Assembly (NCBI GenBank): GCA_022446815.1
Contig: JAKVCD010000017.1
Coordinates: forward strand, 125,412-189,411
From: Planctomycetota bacterium
GTDB lineage: Bacteria; Planctomycetota; UBA1135; GCA-002686595
DNA length: 64,000 nt
Direction of reading: 5' to 3'
In this document: positions 34,128-41,665 of the stretch, one piece after another
Layout: each line of letters starts with the position of its first letter
How positions within the stretch are numbered: the stretch's first letter is position 1
Program-made: the position numbers and the translations under genes
The notes under the pieces: generated by a model
The model's input: the letters and a program-made list of their open reading frames with translations, nothing else
Told to the model about the DNA's origin: nothing
The model's database searches: none

Positions 34128-34939
34128 GCCTCACTCCCGTCTCGCTTGTACTTCGTGAACTCCTTAGGACGCTTCTCCATGAAGGCCTCATAGGCCTCCC
34201 GGTAGTCAGGGTGGGTCATGCAGTCCGCCTGAACCTCAGCCTCGCGCTGCATCGCCTCCGAGAGCGTCATCGAGGCCTCCTCATTCAGCATGCGCTTGGT
34301 CACGGCGAGGCCCATGCTCGGTCCGGCAGCGAGCTTCTGAGCCCACTCCTTGGTCAACTCTGCGAGCTCCTCTCCAGGGACCACCCGGTTGTACAGCCCG
34401 ATCTCCGCGGCGCGCGCTGCCGAGATGAACTCCCCCGCCATCAAGAGCTCGCTCGCATGGCCCATGCCAACGATGCGCGGCAAGAGCCAAGCGACGCCCA
34501 TGTCTGCGCCCGAGAGACCGACCTGCGTGAAGAGGAAGGCGATCTTCGCATCCTCGGAGGCAAGGCGTAGATCAGCCGCCGCGGCGATCACCGCGCCAGC
34601 GCCACAGGTCGTCCCGTTCAAGGAGGCGATGACCGGCACCTCGAGGAGGCGGATGTTCTCGATCAGGTCACAGGTCATGCGCGTGAAGGCGAGAAGCTCC
34701 TCATCGGAGACTCCGAAGAGGCGCCCGATGATGTCCTTCACGTCGCCGCCGGAGCAGAAGGCTCGGCCGGTCCCAGTGATCACGACGCAGCGCAGCTCGT
34801 CGTCATCGCGGAGGGCGCGGAAGGCGTCCGTCAGCTCTCGGTAGCTGTCGAAGGTCAGGGCGTTCAGGCGCTCAGGGCGGTCAAGGGTGAAGGTGGCGAT
34901 CCCACCCTCCCGCTCGTATTTCACGTGCTCGAGGTTCAT
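34124..34939 (-). CDS. Enoyl-CoA hydratase/isomerase family protein
   Basis: The crotonase-fold protein is 271 residues long. Oxyanion-hole segments are 'AFCSGGDVKDI' and 'SLNGTTCGAGAVIAAAADLRLAS'. The downstream 'FTQVGLSGADMGVAWLLPRIVG' contains the position of the second active-site residue. Ring-hydrolysing members of this family also act in anaerobic and epoxide aromatic pathways. The neighbouring ligase, dehydrogenase and SDR support a CoA-bound beta-oxidation-like sequence. It lies 42 bp after the SAM-hydrolase-like gene and overlaps the dehydrogenase downstream as ATGA. Confidence 0.92.
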   Translation of the reverse strand: MNLEHVKYEREGGIATFTLDRPERLNALTFDSYRELTDAFRALRDDDELRCVVITGTGRAFCSGGDVKDIIGRLFGVSDEELLAFTRMTCDLIENIRLLEVPVIASLNGTTCGAGAVIAAAADLRLASEDAKIAFLFTQVGLSGADMGVAWLLPRIVGMGHASELLMAGEFISAARAAEIGLYNRVVPGEELAELTKEWAQKLAAGPSMGLAVTKRMLNEEASMTLSEAMQREAEVQADCMTHPDYREAYEAFMEKRPKEFTKYKRDGSEA

Positions 34940-34981
34940 GGCTAGGGCGGAGAGTGTACGGCTTCAGCCCCTGTTGGGGAT

Positions 34982-35782
34982 CTACTGAGGCTCAGGTCGG
35001 AGCAGGACCTCGTCCCCAGGCGCCACCTTGAGGTGCGCTGCGGCGTCTCCGTCCCTCAGGCTGACCTCTAGGGTGCCGCCTGAGCCGAGGAGAGAGAGGA
35101 GCGCTCCGATCTCGACGTCTGCGTAGGTGCCGACGAGGGGCATCGACGCGCCCCCTATCTCTGTGGTCCATCCCTCCGCTCGCTCCAAGTGCTCAGCCCC
35201 GATCATCGTGACGAGGTTGCCGAAGCTGTCGATGTAGAGGACTCCAGCCCGGACAGAGCCATCCTCCTCCACCGTCGGAGTGGGGAGCTCCATCCTCACC
35301 CAGTCCTCGGTGGGCTCTCCCGCCTCTGAGGGGTCGAGGCCAGCGGCGAGGGCCGCGGCAGCAGGCGAGAAGACGTCACGCCCGTGGAAGGTGCGCGAGG
35401 CGCCGGGCAGCGCGAAGCGCTCGATGTCCAGCGCTCGCACCGTCGCGCCCGCGCCGATGGTGGGCGCGAGCACGCCGTTATCCGGAGCGAGGAAGAGGTG
35501 CCCGTTTTGCTCGACGAGGAGGATTCGGCGCGCGGAGCCGACGCCCGGATCCACGACGACCATGTGCACGGTGCCCGCGGGGAAGCGACCCCAGGACTGC
35601 TGGATGTGCCAAGCCCCGACAGCGACGGCCTGCGGTGGGACGCCGTGGGTGAGGTCGACGAGCTTCAACGCAGGTGAGGCAGAGAGCATGACCCCCTTCA
35701 TCACACCGACGTAAGGGTCGGTGAGGCCGAAGTCGGTGAGCAGCGTGACGACGCCGTTCGCTCGGAAGCCAGCGTCACTCAC
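34982..35782 (-). CDS. SAM hydroxide adenosyltransferase (DUF62 family)
   Basis: This 266-residue protein belongs to the fluorinase/chlorinase-related family that, in most bacteria, hydrolyses S-adenosylmethionine to adenosine and methionine. Conserved pieces are 'VTLLTDFGLTDPYVGVMKGVM', 'VDLTHGVPPQ', 'VHMVVVDPGVGS', 'FLAPDNGVL' and 'TFHGRDVFSPAAAALAAG'. The Asp-Arg-His triad of the hydrolases appears as D in TDFG, R in GRD and an H nearby. The start is GTG 35782, overlapping the RidA stop as GTGA; longer starts lie in RidA. Why a SAM hydrolase sits in a CoA-catabolic operon is unclear. Confidence 0.9.
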   Translation of the reverse strand: MSDAGFRANGVVTLLTDFGLTDPYVGVMKGVMLSASPALKLVDLTHGVPPQAVAVGAWHIQQSWGRFPAGTVHMVVVDPGVGSARRILLVEQNGHLFLAPDNGVLAPTIGAGATVRALDIERFALPGASRTFHGRDVFSPAAAALAAGLDPSEAGEPTEDWVRMELPTPTVEEDGSVRAGVLYIDSFGNLVTMIGAEHLERAEGWTTEIGGASMPLVGTYADVEIGALLSLLGSGGTLEVSLRDGDAAAHLKVAPGDEVLLRPEPQ

Positions 35783-36186
35783 GGCAGGTAAGCGACCGCT
35801 GAGATCTCGACGAGGGCGCCCTCCTCGAGGAGGTCGGCGACCTCCACGAGCGCCATCGCGGGGTAGTGCTTTCCGCAACGGCTCGTCCATGCAGCCCCGA
35901 CAGCGGGGAGCGCCTCGAGGTACTGACGCTTGTCTATGACATAGACAGTCATCGTCGCGACATGCGCAGGCTCACCGCCCGCAGAACGAACGACAGTGAC
36001 CACGTTGTCCAGAGCTTGCGCGAACTGCGCGGCGAAGTCGCCCGGGCCAACGAGCGTCTCCTCAGCGTCCCATGCGATCTGGCCTGCGACGTGTAGCGTC
36101 CTGCTGCCCGCCGGCGCGAGCACGCCGTTGGAGTAGCCTCGGGGACGACGCCAGCCCTCCGGCAGGATGATCTCTTGCTCGCTCAC
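35779..36186 (-). CDS. RidA-family protein
   Basis: The 135-residue YjgF/YER057c/UK114-fold protein has 'YSNGVLAPAGSRTLHVAGQIAWD', 'FAAQFAQALDNVVTVVRSAGG' and 'MTVYVIDKRQY', with a C-terminal 'PAMALVEVADLLEEGALVEISAVA' close to the RidA consensus. The consensus Arg near position 105 that holds the carboxylate is not obvious, so it may be a RidA paralogue rather than a true imine deaminase. Such members occur in 2-aminobenzoate-type catabolic clusters. The start is GTG 36186 behind GGAGGAG, 4 bp after the SDR stop. Confidence 0.85.
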   Translation of the reverse strand: MSEQEIILPEGWRRPRGYSNGVLAPAGSRTLHVAGQIAWDAEETLVGPGDFAAQFAQALDNVVTVVRSAGGEPAHVATMTVYVIDKRQYLEALPAVGAAWTSRCGKHYPAMALVEVADLLEEGALVEISAVAYLP

Positions 36187-36190
36187 GTGC

Positions 36191-36955
36191 TCATTCTCCT
36201 CCGGGGAGGTCCCCAGATCCATCCAACTCCACCAAGGACCCGCTCTCACCCTCGGAGAGGAGCTCCAAGATCGTCCCAGCCACCTCGCCTGCTGTGACGA
36301 GGCGGCCGCCAGGGTTCTGAGACGCGAAGAAGGCGCGCAGCTCCTCCTCGCTCTTTCCTGTCTTCTCGGCGAGACGCTGCGCTGAAGCGTCAGTCATCGG
36401 CGTGTCGACGTAGTGCGGGCAGACGAGAGAGATGCGCACACCCTTCTCACCTAGCTCCGCTGCAGCTGCGCGGCTGTAGCCGACGAGCGCGTGCTTGGCA
36501 GCGCAGTAAGCGGTGACGTAGGCGTAGCCGTGGAGCCCCGCCGAGGAGGCGACGTTCACCACAGCCCCTCCCCCGGCCTCCACCATCACCGGAGCTAGCG
36601 CCTCTGTGAGCCTGCGCGCGCCGTGGAAGTTCACCTCGAGCATCCGCTCTGTGAGGGCGTCGTCGGTCTTCCCGACGGGTGCGCTCTCGGCTGCGCCCGC
36701 GTTATTCACCAGCCAGCTGATGCCGCCGTGAGCCTCGGCGAAGGGGCGAGCCTCTTCGAGCCCGCGCGTCACTGAGGCGGGGTCGGTGACGTCCATGGCC
36801 ACGGCGAGGGCGGGCCCATCGAGGGAGGCGCAGAGCTCCTCTAGGGCTTCGAGACGCCGCGCCGCCGCGATGACGACGTGGCCAGCGGCGGAGAGAGCGC
36901 GCGCGGTGGCAGCGCCAATGCCGCTGCTCGCGCCGGTGACGAGGGCTGTCGTCAT
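36191..36955 (-). CDS. Short-chain dehydrogenase/reductase
   Basis: The 254-residue NAD(P)-binding Rossmann enzyme shows the classical SDR motifs: 'TGASSGIGAATA' near residue 8, 'VNNAGAAE', the catalytic serine in 'NVASSAGLHG' and the tyrosine and lysine in 'YCAAKHALVGYS'. It probably oxidises a 3-hydroxyacyl-CoA or related alcohol. It is the first gene of the long minus-strand operon. ATG 36955 is used; ten further codons upstream are open but family-atypical. A 67-bp divergent gap separates it from the flavin oxidoreductase at 37023, so shared regulation is likely. Confidence 0.92.
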   Translation of the reverse strand: MTTALVTGASSGIGAATARALSAAGHVVIAAARRLEALEELCASLDGPALAVAMDVTDPASVTRGLEEARPFAEAHGGISWLVNNAGAAESAPVGKTDDALTERMLEVNFHGARRLTEALAPVMVEAGGGAVVNVASSAGLHGYAYVTAYCAAKHALVGYSRAAAAELGEKGVRISLVCPHYVDTPMTDASAQRLAEKTGKSEEELRAFFASQNPGGRLVTAGEVAGTILELLSEGESGSLVELDGSGDLPGGE

Positions 36956-37022
36956 AAGGGAAAGGTATCGAGCGCGGAAGGACACCGGAAGCCTCGGCCC
37001 CTCCTACTACAATTCAGCGCAC

Positions 37023-38483
37023 GTGAACGCCTCCAAGCATCCCATCCCTGAAGCGCGCTGGCCCTCCCGAGCAGAGGCGGAGGCAAGCCGCGTCTTCTCT
37101 GCCGGCCGCCTCGGACCGATCGAGACCAGCTCTCGCACCTGGGTGCCGGCCATGGTCCCGTGGCGCTGCACGGAGGAGGGCTTCGTCACCCCAGAGATCT
37201 TGGACTGGTATGGACGCTTCGCAGACGGACGCCCAGGCGTGCTCGTGGTTGAGGCCACCGGGATCCGAGACGTCCCCTCTGGCCCGCTGATGCGCGCTGG
37301 GCACGAGCGCTTCATCCCTGGGCTCAGAGACCTCGTCGAGGTGGTGCGCGAACGCTCCGACGGAGAGACCCGCCTCTTCATCCAGCTCATCGACTTCCTC
37401 ACGATCCGCCGACGCCCTGAGCGCGAGGCCTGGGTCCGTCGCTTCCTCTCTGTGGAGCCGCGCCACCACGAGGCCGTGCGTACCCTAGGGCACGCGCCCG
37501 CAGATGACGACGCGCTGCGCGAGCTGCTCTTGAACCTCGAAGATGAAGCGCTCTTCGCTGTCTTGAGTGAGCGTGAGCGAGAGGACCTTGAGATGGGCTA
37601 CCGAGAGCAGGTGACCGACACACATCTCCCTCATATCGCGGCGCTGCCGGAGGTCCTACCTGGGCTCTTCGCCGATGCGGCGCAGAACGCAGAGACCGCA
37701 GGCTTCGACGGCGTCGAGCTGCACTTCGCTCACGCCTACACCATGGCCTCCTTCCTCTCGGCCAAGAACGACCGCGACGACGGCTACGGCGGCTCTCGCG
37801 AGGCGCGAGCGCGGCTGCCCCTCGAGGTCTTTCGCGCCGTCCGCGAGCGCGTCAGCTCCGAGCTCGCCGTCGGCTGTCGCTTCCTCGGGGACGAGGTCAT
37901 CGAGGGCGGCGGCCGCCTCGAGGACGCCTGCCACTACGGCGTCGCCTTCGCAGAGGCTGGCATGGACTTCCTCTCTGTCTCGAAGGGCGGCAAGTTTGAG
38001 GACGCCAAGCAGCCCAAGGTCGGCGCTGCGGTCTACCCCTACACCGGCGAGAGCGGTCACGAGTGCATGCCCACCGTGCGCATCGAGGGCGCGGCGCCCT
38101 TCGGCCGCAACCTCGCGCTCCCGCGGGCTATCCGCGCGGCCGTGCGCGAGGCCGGGCATGAGACCCCTGTCGTCGCGGCCGGCGGCCTCAATGAGTTCGA
38201 TCTCATGGAGCGCTCCCTCGGAGACGGCAGCTGCGATTTTGTCGCGGCGGCGCGACAGTCTCTCGCCGACCCGGACTGGTGGGCGAAGATACGCGAAGGC
38301 GCGGGAGCAGAGATCGAGCGCTGCGTCTTCACAAATTACTGCGAGGCTCTCGACCAACAGCACAAGCAGGTGACCTGTCAGCTCTGGGACAAAGACAAGG
38401 AGAGCGCAGACGTCGGCGGCGGTGCCCCGCGCCTCTCCCCCGACGGCAAGCGACGCCTCACGGCGCCGCCGAAGCAGACGTGA
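37023..38483 (+). CDS. NADH:flavin oxidoreductase, Old Yellow Enzyme family
   Basis: This FMN-binding TIM-barrel protein of 486 residues has 'GVELHFAHAYTMASFLSAKNDRDDGYGGS', with the substrate His residues, and 'VVAAGGLNEFD' and 'VAAARQSLADPDW' at the FMN phosphate site. Compared with short OYEs it carries an extra helical stretch of about 80 residues after 'LFIQLIDFL' and a cysteine-rich tail 'CVFTNYCEALDQQHKQVTC' that could bind a cluster. OYE modules form the C-terminal half of 2-aminobenzoyl-CoA monooxygenase/reductase. Here the module is free-standing. The start is GTG 37023. The stop overlaps the methyltransferase as GTGA. Confidence 0.88.
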   Translation: MNASKHPIPEARWPSRAEAEASRVFSAGRLGPIETSSRTWVPAMVPWRCTEEGFVTPEILDWYGRFADGRPGVLVVEATGIRDVPSGPLMRAGHERFIPGLRDLVEVVRERSDGETRLFIQLIDFLTIRRRPEREAWVRRFLSVEPRHHEAVRTLGHAPADDDALRELLLNLEDEALFAVLSEREREDLEMGYREQVTDTHLPHIAALPEVLPGLFADAAQNAETAGFDGVELHFAHAYTMASFLSAKNDRDDGYGGSREARARLPLEVFRAVRERVSSELAVGCRFLGDEVIEGGGRLEDACHYGVAFAEAGMDFLSVSKGGKFEDAKQPKVGAAVYPYTGESGHECMPTVRIEGAAPFGRNLALPRAIRAAVREAGHETPVVAAGGLNEFDLMERSLGDGSCDFVAAARQSLADPDWWAKIREGAGAEIERCVFTNYCEALDQQHKQVTCQLWDKDKESADVGGGAPRLSPDGKRRLTAPPKQT

Positions 38484-39127
38484 GCCTCTCAGCAGAGGTC
38501 CGCGACTACCTCGCAGACTCCTACCCACACAACCACGACTACCTCGTGAAGGGCGGAGAGTTGAAGCCTAGGTGGAAGCTCAAGCGCCGGTGGCGCCGCC
38601 TCGAGCGGCTCTGGCCAGAGCGCTTCGGCTCCTTCCTCGACATCGGGAGCTCGAAGGGCTTCTTCGTCTTGGAGGCCGCCCGACGAGGCGCTGACGCGCT
38701 CGGTGTCGACATCCACGAGGGAGACCTCGCCGCGGCCGATGCCGCTCGAGACCACCTCGGCCTCGACAAGGCTCGCTTCGAGCAGAAGACGCTCGATGAG
38801 CTCGCTGCAGAGGGCGCGCGCTTCGACCTCGTCCACCTCGTCAACACCTACCACTACCTCTACTTCGGCAGCGATCGGGCGCCCGCCTGCGCCGCGGATC
38901 ACCGCGTGCTCTTCGAACACCTCGCGACCGTGACGGAGGGCGCGCTCATCTTCAGCAACTGCGAGACGATAGAGCGGTGTCCTGCTCAAGTGAGAGAGCG
39001 CGCGCGGCCCGAGGACGCGGCGCGCTACAACCCCGACGAGCTGCGCGAGGCTGCCAGCGAGCACTTCGTCATCGAGGAGCACCGGCGCCTCGGCAAGCGC
39101 CCGCTCTGGGTCGGGCGCCGAAGGTAG
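38480..39127 (+). CDS. Class I SAM-dependent methyltransferase
   Basis: The 215-residue protein has motif I 'FLDIGSSKGFFVLEAARRGA' (the acidic start and glycine loop of the SAM site), 'LGVDIHEGDL' with the ribose-binding acidic residue, and 'FDLVHLVNTYHYLYFGS' as motif IV region. The fold is Rossmann-like and complete. The substrate is not predictable. The GTG start at 38480 overlaps the flavin oxidoreductase stop (GTGA), which makes it the second gene of that divergent operon. A longer frame upstream lies inside the neighbour. It faces the DUF1573 gene with a 2-bp gap. Confidence 0.82.
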   Translation: MSLSAEVRDYLADSYPHNHDYLVKGGELKPRWKLKRRWRRLERLWPERFGSFLDIGSSKGFFVLEAARRGADALGVDIHEGDLAAADAARDHLGLDKARFEQKTLDELAAEGARFDLVHLVNTYHYLYFGSDRAPACAADHRVLFEHLATVTEGALIFSNCETIERCPAQVRERARPEDAARYNPDELREAASEHFVIEEHRRLGKRPLWVGRRR

Positions 39128-39129
39128 CC

Positions 39130-40254
39130 TTACTTCTTCGGGTCCGGCCGCACCGCCCCCATGACGGGGATCGTCAGGGTCGGGTCGCCAGGGACGTCAG
39201 TCGTGATGACCGCGCTCCCTCGCACGAGCCCTTGGTAGTTACCCGAGGCTCCATAGACGCGGACGATGTAAGAGTTCCCGCGCGGAGTCACGGAGAGCTG
39301 AAGGTTCGGCGGGGAGGGATTCTTCAGCACATGGGTCAGGATCTTGAAGGGCTCACCCTTGGGACGCTTGAGCTCGACGCTCTTGTCGACATTTCCGCCA
39401 GGGTCGACGCGGCCAACAGAGAGGAAGACGGGCTCGACGATGATCGCCCCGAAGACTGCAGCGCTCGCACTGAGCTCCGCAGGGTGCGTGATCAGCTCTG
39501 CCCCTTCCTTCGGCGCCCCTTGAACGTCGAGCTTGACCTTATTGATCACGTTGCCCTTAGGCGCGCCCGGCTTGAGGCTGACTCGGACGACGCCGCGGCC
39601 GTTTACGGGGGGCTGCACCCACTCGACCATGAAGTTCGGGTTGGTGCACTGTGGGGTCCCGAAGACCGCAGATTGGTCACGACAGACCACGATGACGTCT
39701 TCGTGACGGCCCTCCGAGCTCGGAACCTCATCGAAGCGGACAGAGCGCGGCTCAAACTGAACGAACGGAGTCACGTTACAGTTGATGTAGAGGATGATCC
39801 GCTCGCTGCCCCTCGAGTTGGACTTGACCGTGATCGTCTTGGTCTGAGGCCCGTAGCCCTTCGGGTGGAACACCAGCTCGATCGACCCCTCCTCGCCCGG
39901 CGCGTAGATCATCTTCGCGAGCTCCGTCGTCGTGCAACCGCAGCTCGGCTTGATCTCAAGAATCTCGAGCTCATCATTGCCGTCATTCCGGAAGGTGAAC
40001 TGATACTTGTACTCGACAGTGTCATCCACCTTTCCGAAGTCATGTCTGACCGCGTCAAAGCCGAGCTTCGGACCTGCGGTCGAGCTCACCGGTGATGGCG
40101 CGGGCGCAGGAGCCGCCGCAGCAGGCTCGCTCGTAGAGGCCGGCGCAGGAGCTGTCGAGTTGACAGAGGCCTCCATGCTGCAACCGTTGACGACGAGGAG
40201 TAGAGCGAGTGAGAGCGCCGAAGCGAGCCTTTGGCTCCTGGTGGGGAAGTTCAT
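39130..40254 (-). CDS. DUF1573 lipoprotein
   Basis: The 374-residue exported protein has a signal peptide with a cysteine at the end of 'LLLVVNGC', a possible lipobox with an unusual Asn, and then a proline/alanine-rich linker (about residues 32-62). The DUF1573 domain follows, with 'HDFGKVDDTVEYKYQFTFRNDGND' and 'CGCTTTEL'. The second half has further Ig-like strands ('PSSEGRHEDVIVVCRDQS', 'GAPKGNVINKVKLDVQG'). Such Ig-fold proteins are abundant in planctomycetes and Bacteroidetes, but their function is unknown. ATG 40254 is preferred over 40302, because it places the signal peptide at the N-terminus. Cys-Gly-Cys may bind metal. Confidence 0.82.
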   Translation of the reverse strand: MNFPTRSQRLASALSLALLLVVNGCSMEASVNSTAPAPASTSEPAAAAPAPAPSPVSSTAGPKLGFDAVRHDFGKVDDTVEYKYQFTFRNDGNDELEILEIKPSCGCTTTELAKMIYAPGEEGSIELVFHPKGYGPQTKTITVKSNSRGSERIILYINCNVTPFVQFEPRSVRFDEVPSSEGRHEDVIVVCRDQSAVFGTPQCTNPNFMVEWVQPPVNGRGVVRVSLKPGAPKGNVINKVKLDVQGAPKEGAELITHPAELSASAAVFGAIIVEPVFLSVGRVDPGGNVDKSVELKRPKGEPFKILTHVLKNPSPPNLQLSVTPRGNSYIVRVYGASGNYQGLVRGSAVITTDVPGDPTLTIPVMGAVRPDPKK

Positions 40255-40622
40255 GGGAGAGGTACCTTGCGAGTGTCGTTGCCAGCGCGTGCGCTCATTC
40301 AACGACTCTGAGGGACCCGGACGGGTGTGAGGGGAAAGTCATTACGGAGGTTTAGGGAGCCAGCCCCTGTCTCTCGCCCAAAGGTCAAGGACAGCAGCAC
40401 ATTGGGGGACGGAAGCTCCGCGATGGACATTGTACGGAAACCAAGGAATGCGTCTTTGTATTTCTTGGCGAAGCTCCTGTGCCCGCCACAGCAGGCTCCT
40501 AGGGCGCCCCGAAGAGCGTCAGGCTGGATCTCATTCAGAGGGCCCCAACATCGACCACTTCGGTTCACGCGCACGCTATCCTTGGCCGCAAGTCACTCGG
40601 ACTCTTCCCCCGCGCGATCGCT
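40255..40622. other. Non-coding divergent intergenic region
   Basis: These 368 bases separate two divergent exported-protein genes and probably hold both promoters. Short frames on both strands lack a ribosome-binding site and protein-like composition, so I call no gene. I see no clear hairpin, tRNA or riboswitch. The A/T content is visibly higher around 40430-40460. Confidence 0.5.
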
Positions 40623-41471
40623 ATGAACAACAATCGAAAGACCTTGTGCGACTTCACGCGCCTCGCTCTCGGCCTCCTCTGCGCCCTCCCTCTCTGCTCC
40701 TGCGACTGCGAGAGCACCGCCGTCGCCCCTGGCGGCGGGATCGGCTTCGGGGTCGAAGAGATGGTGATCCTTGACCCGGGCAGCGGGTACGAGGTGGGCG
40801 ACGACGTGAGCTTTGGCGCTACGCTCGTGATGGGCGCCAGCCCGATCGCATCAGCCTTCGTCTCAGAGGTCGATGCCGAGGGCGCCGTGCTCGGGGTCGA
40901 GATCACCAGCGGCGGTCGTTACCTCGTCACACCGAACGCGACCATCCAGAGCGCTGCAGGCGCGGGCTGCGTCCTCCTGCCCGACCTCCGCGTGGTCAAG
41001 CTCTGCCTGGCTAACGAGTTCGAAGGGAACATCAACGGGTCAATGACGCTCCAAGCCGCGCCCCTTGGGCCTCAAGCACACCAGCTCGAAGTCAGCGCGA
41101 TCTGCTTCTCGGAGCCCGGCTCAGACCTCTGCACTCTGGCAGTGAACGGATCTCACGTGATTGATAAGTCTCAAGAGATTGAGGTCAGCCTCTTCACCAC
41201 CACCCTAAATGAGTTCACCAACAACGAAGATCACATCATCAGCTCCCCAGGCGAAGGGATGGTGCTGACGCACAAGGTGGACCTCGACGGAGATGGTGAG
41301 TTCGAGATCGGTGAGGGTGAGATCAGCTTCTACACTTGGCTGGACGGCGCGGCCGCGCTCCCCGCGGCCACCCTCGACCAAGAGACGGAGAGCTTCTCTG
41401 CCGGATTGACGAGCAGCTTGGGCGCCAAGCTCGAGATGAGCGGCGCTGTGAGCTTCGCAGACTGCGACTGA
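40623..41471 (+). CDS. Lipoprotein of unknown function
   Basis: The 282-residue protein begins with a lipoprotein signal ('LGLLCALPLCSC'), with the likely lipidated cysteine near residue 27. The mature chain is beta-rich and acidic, with several cysteines that could form disulfides ('GAGCVLLPD', 'KLCLANE', 'SAICFSE', 'DLCTLAVNG'). A 'DPGSGYEVGDDVSF' segment and 'KVDLDGDGEFEIGEGE', a calcium-binding-like acidic loop, are visible. No family is recognised. The ATG at 40623 is used. It stands alone, upstream of the lectin-repeat protein. Probably an envelope or surface protein. Confidence 0.62.
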   Translation: MNNNRKTLCDFTRLALGLLCALPLCSCDCESTAVAPGGGIGFGVEEMVILDPGSGYEVGDDVSFGATLVMGASPIASAFVSEVDAEGAVLGVEITSGGRYLVTPNATIQSAAGAGCVLLPDLRVVKLCLANEFEGNINGSMTLQAAPLGPQAHQLEVSAICFSEPGSDLCTLAVNGSHVIDKSQEIEVSLFTTTLNEFTNNEDHIISSPGEGMVLTHKVDLDGDGEFEIGEGEISFYTWLDGAAALPAATLDQETESFSAGLTSSLGAKLEMSGAVSFADCD

Positions 41472-41476
41472 AGGGA

Positions 41477-41496
41477 ACGCTCTCTCACGGGAGCGT
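41477..41496 (+). terminator. Hairpin after the 40623 lipoprotein gene
   Basis: ACGCTCTC (41477-41484) pairs with GGGAGCGT (41489-41496) across a TCAC loop, 6 bases after the stop codon. No T-run follows, so factor-independent termination is uncertain. Confidence 0.4.
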
Positions 41497-41665
41497 GACC
41501 AGGCCTTCAGAGGCCGGCAGCTGGACTCACCCAATACCCGGTGGGGACACGGGGCGAGGTGCGCTGTGATGCGACGAGGAATCGCTGAAATTTGCCGTCA
41601 TTTTGGGCATCCTCTGGAAACGGACCGCGCCTTCCCCGCCTGCCTACCAGAGGACACCCACCGCC

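Noticed and set aside
40299..40626. Short frames on both strands in the 40.3-40.6 kb gap
   Set aside because: No ribosome-binding site, basic low-complexity sequence and no homology sense; the gap is more likely divergent promoters.
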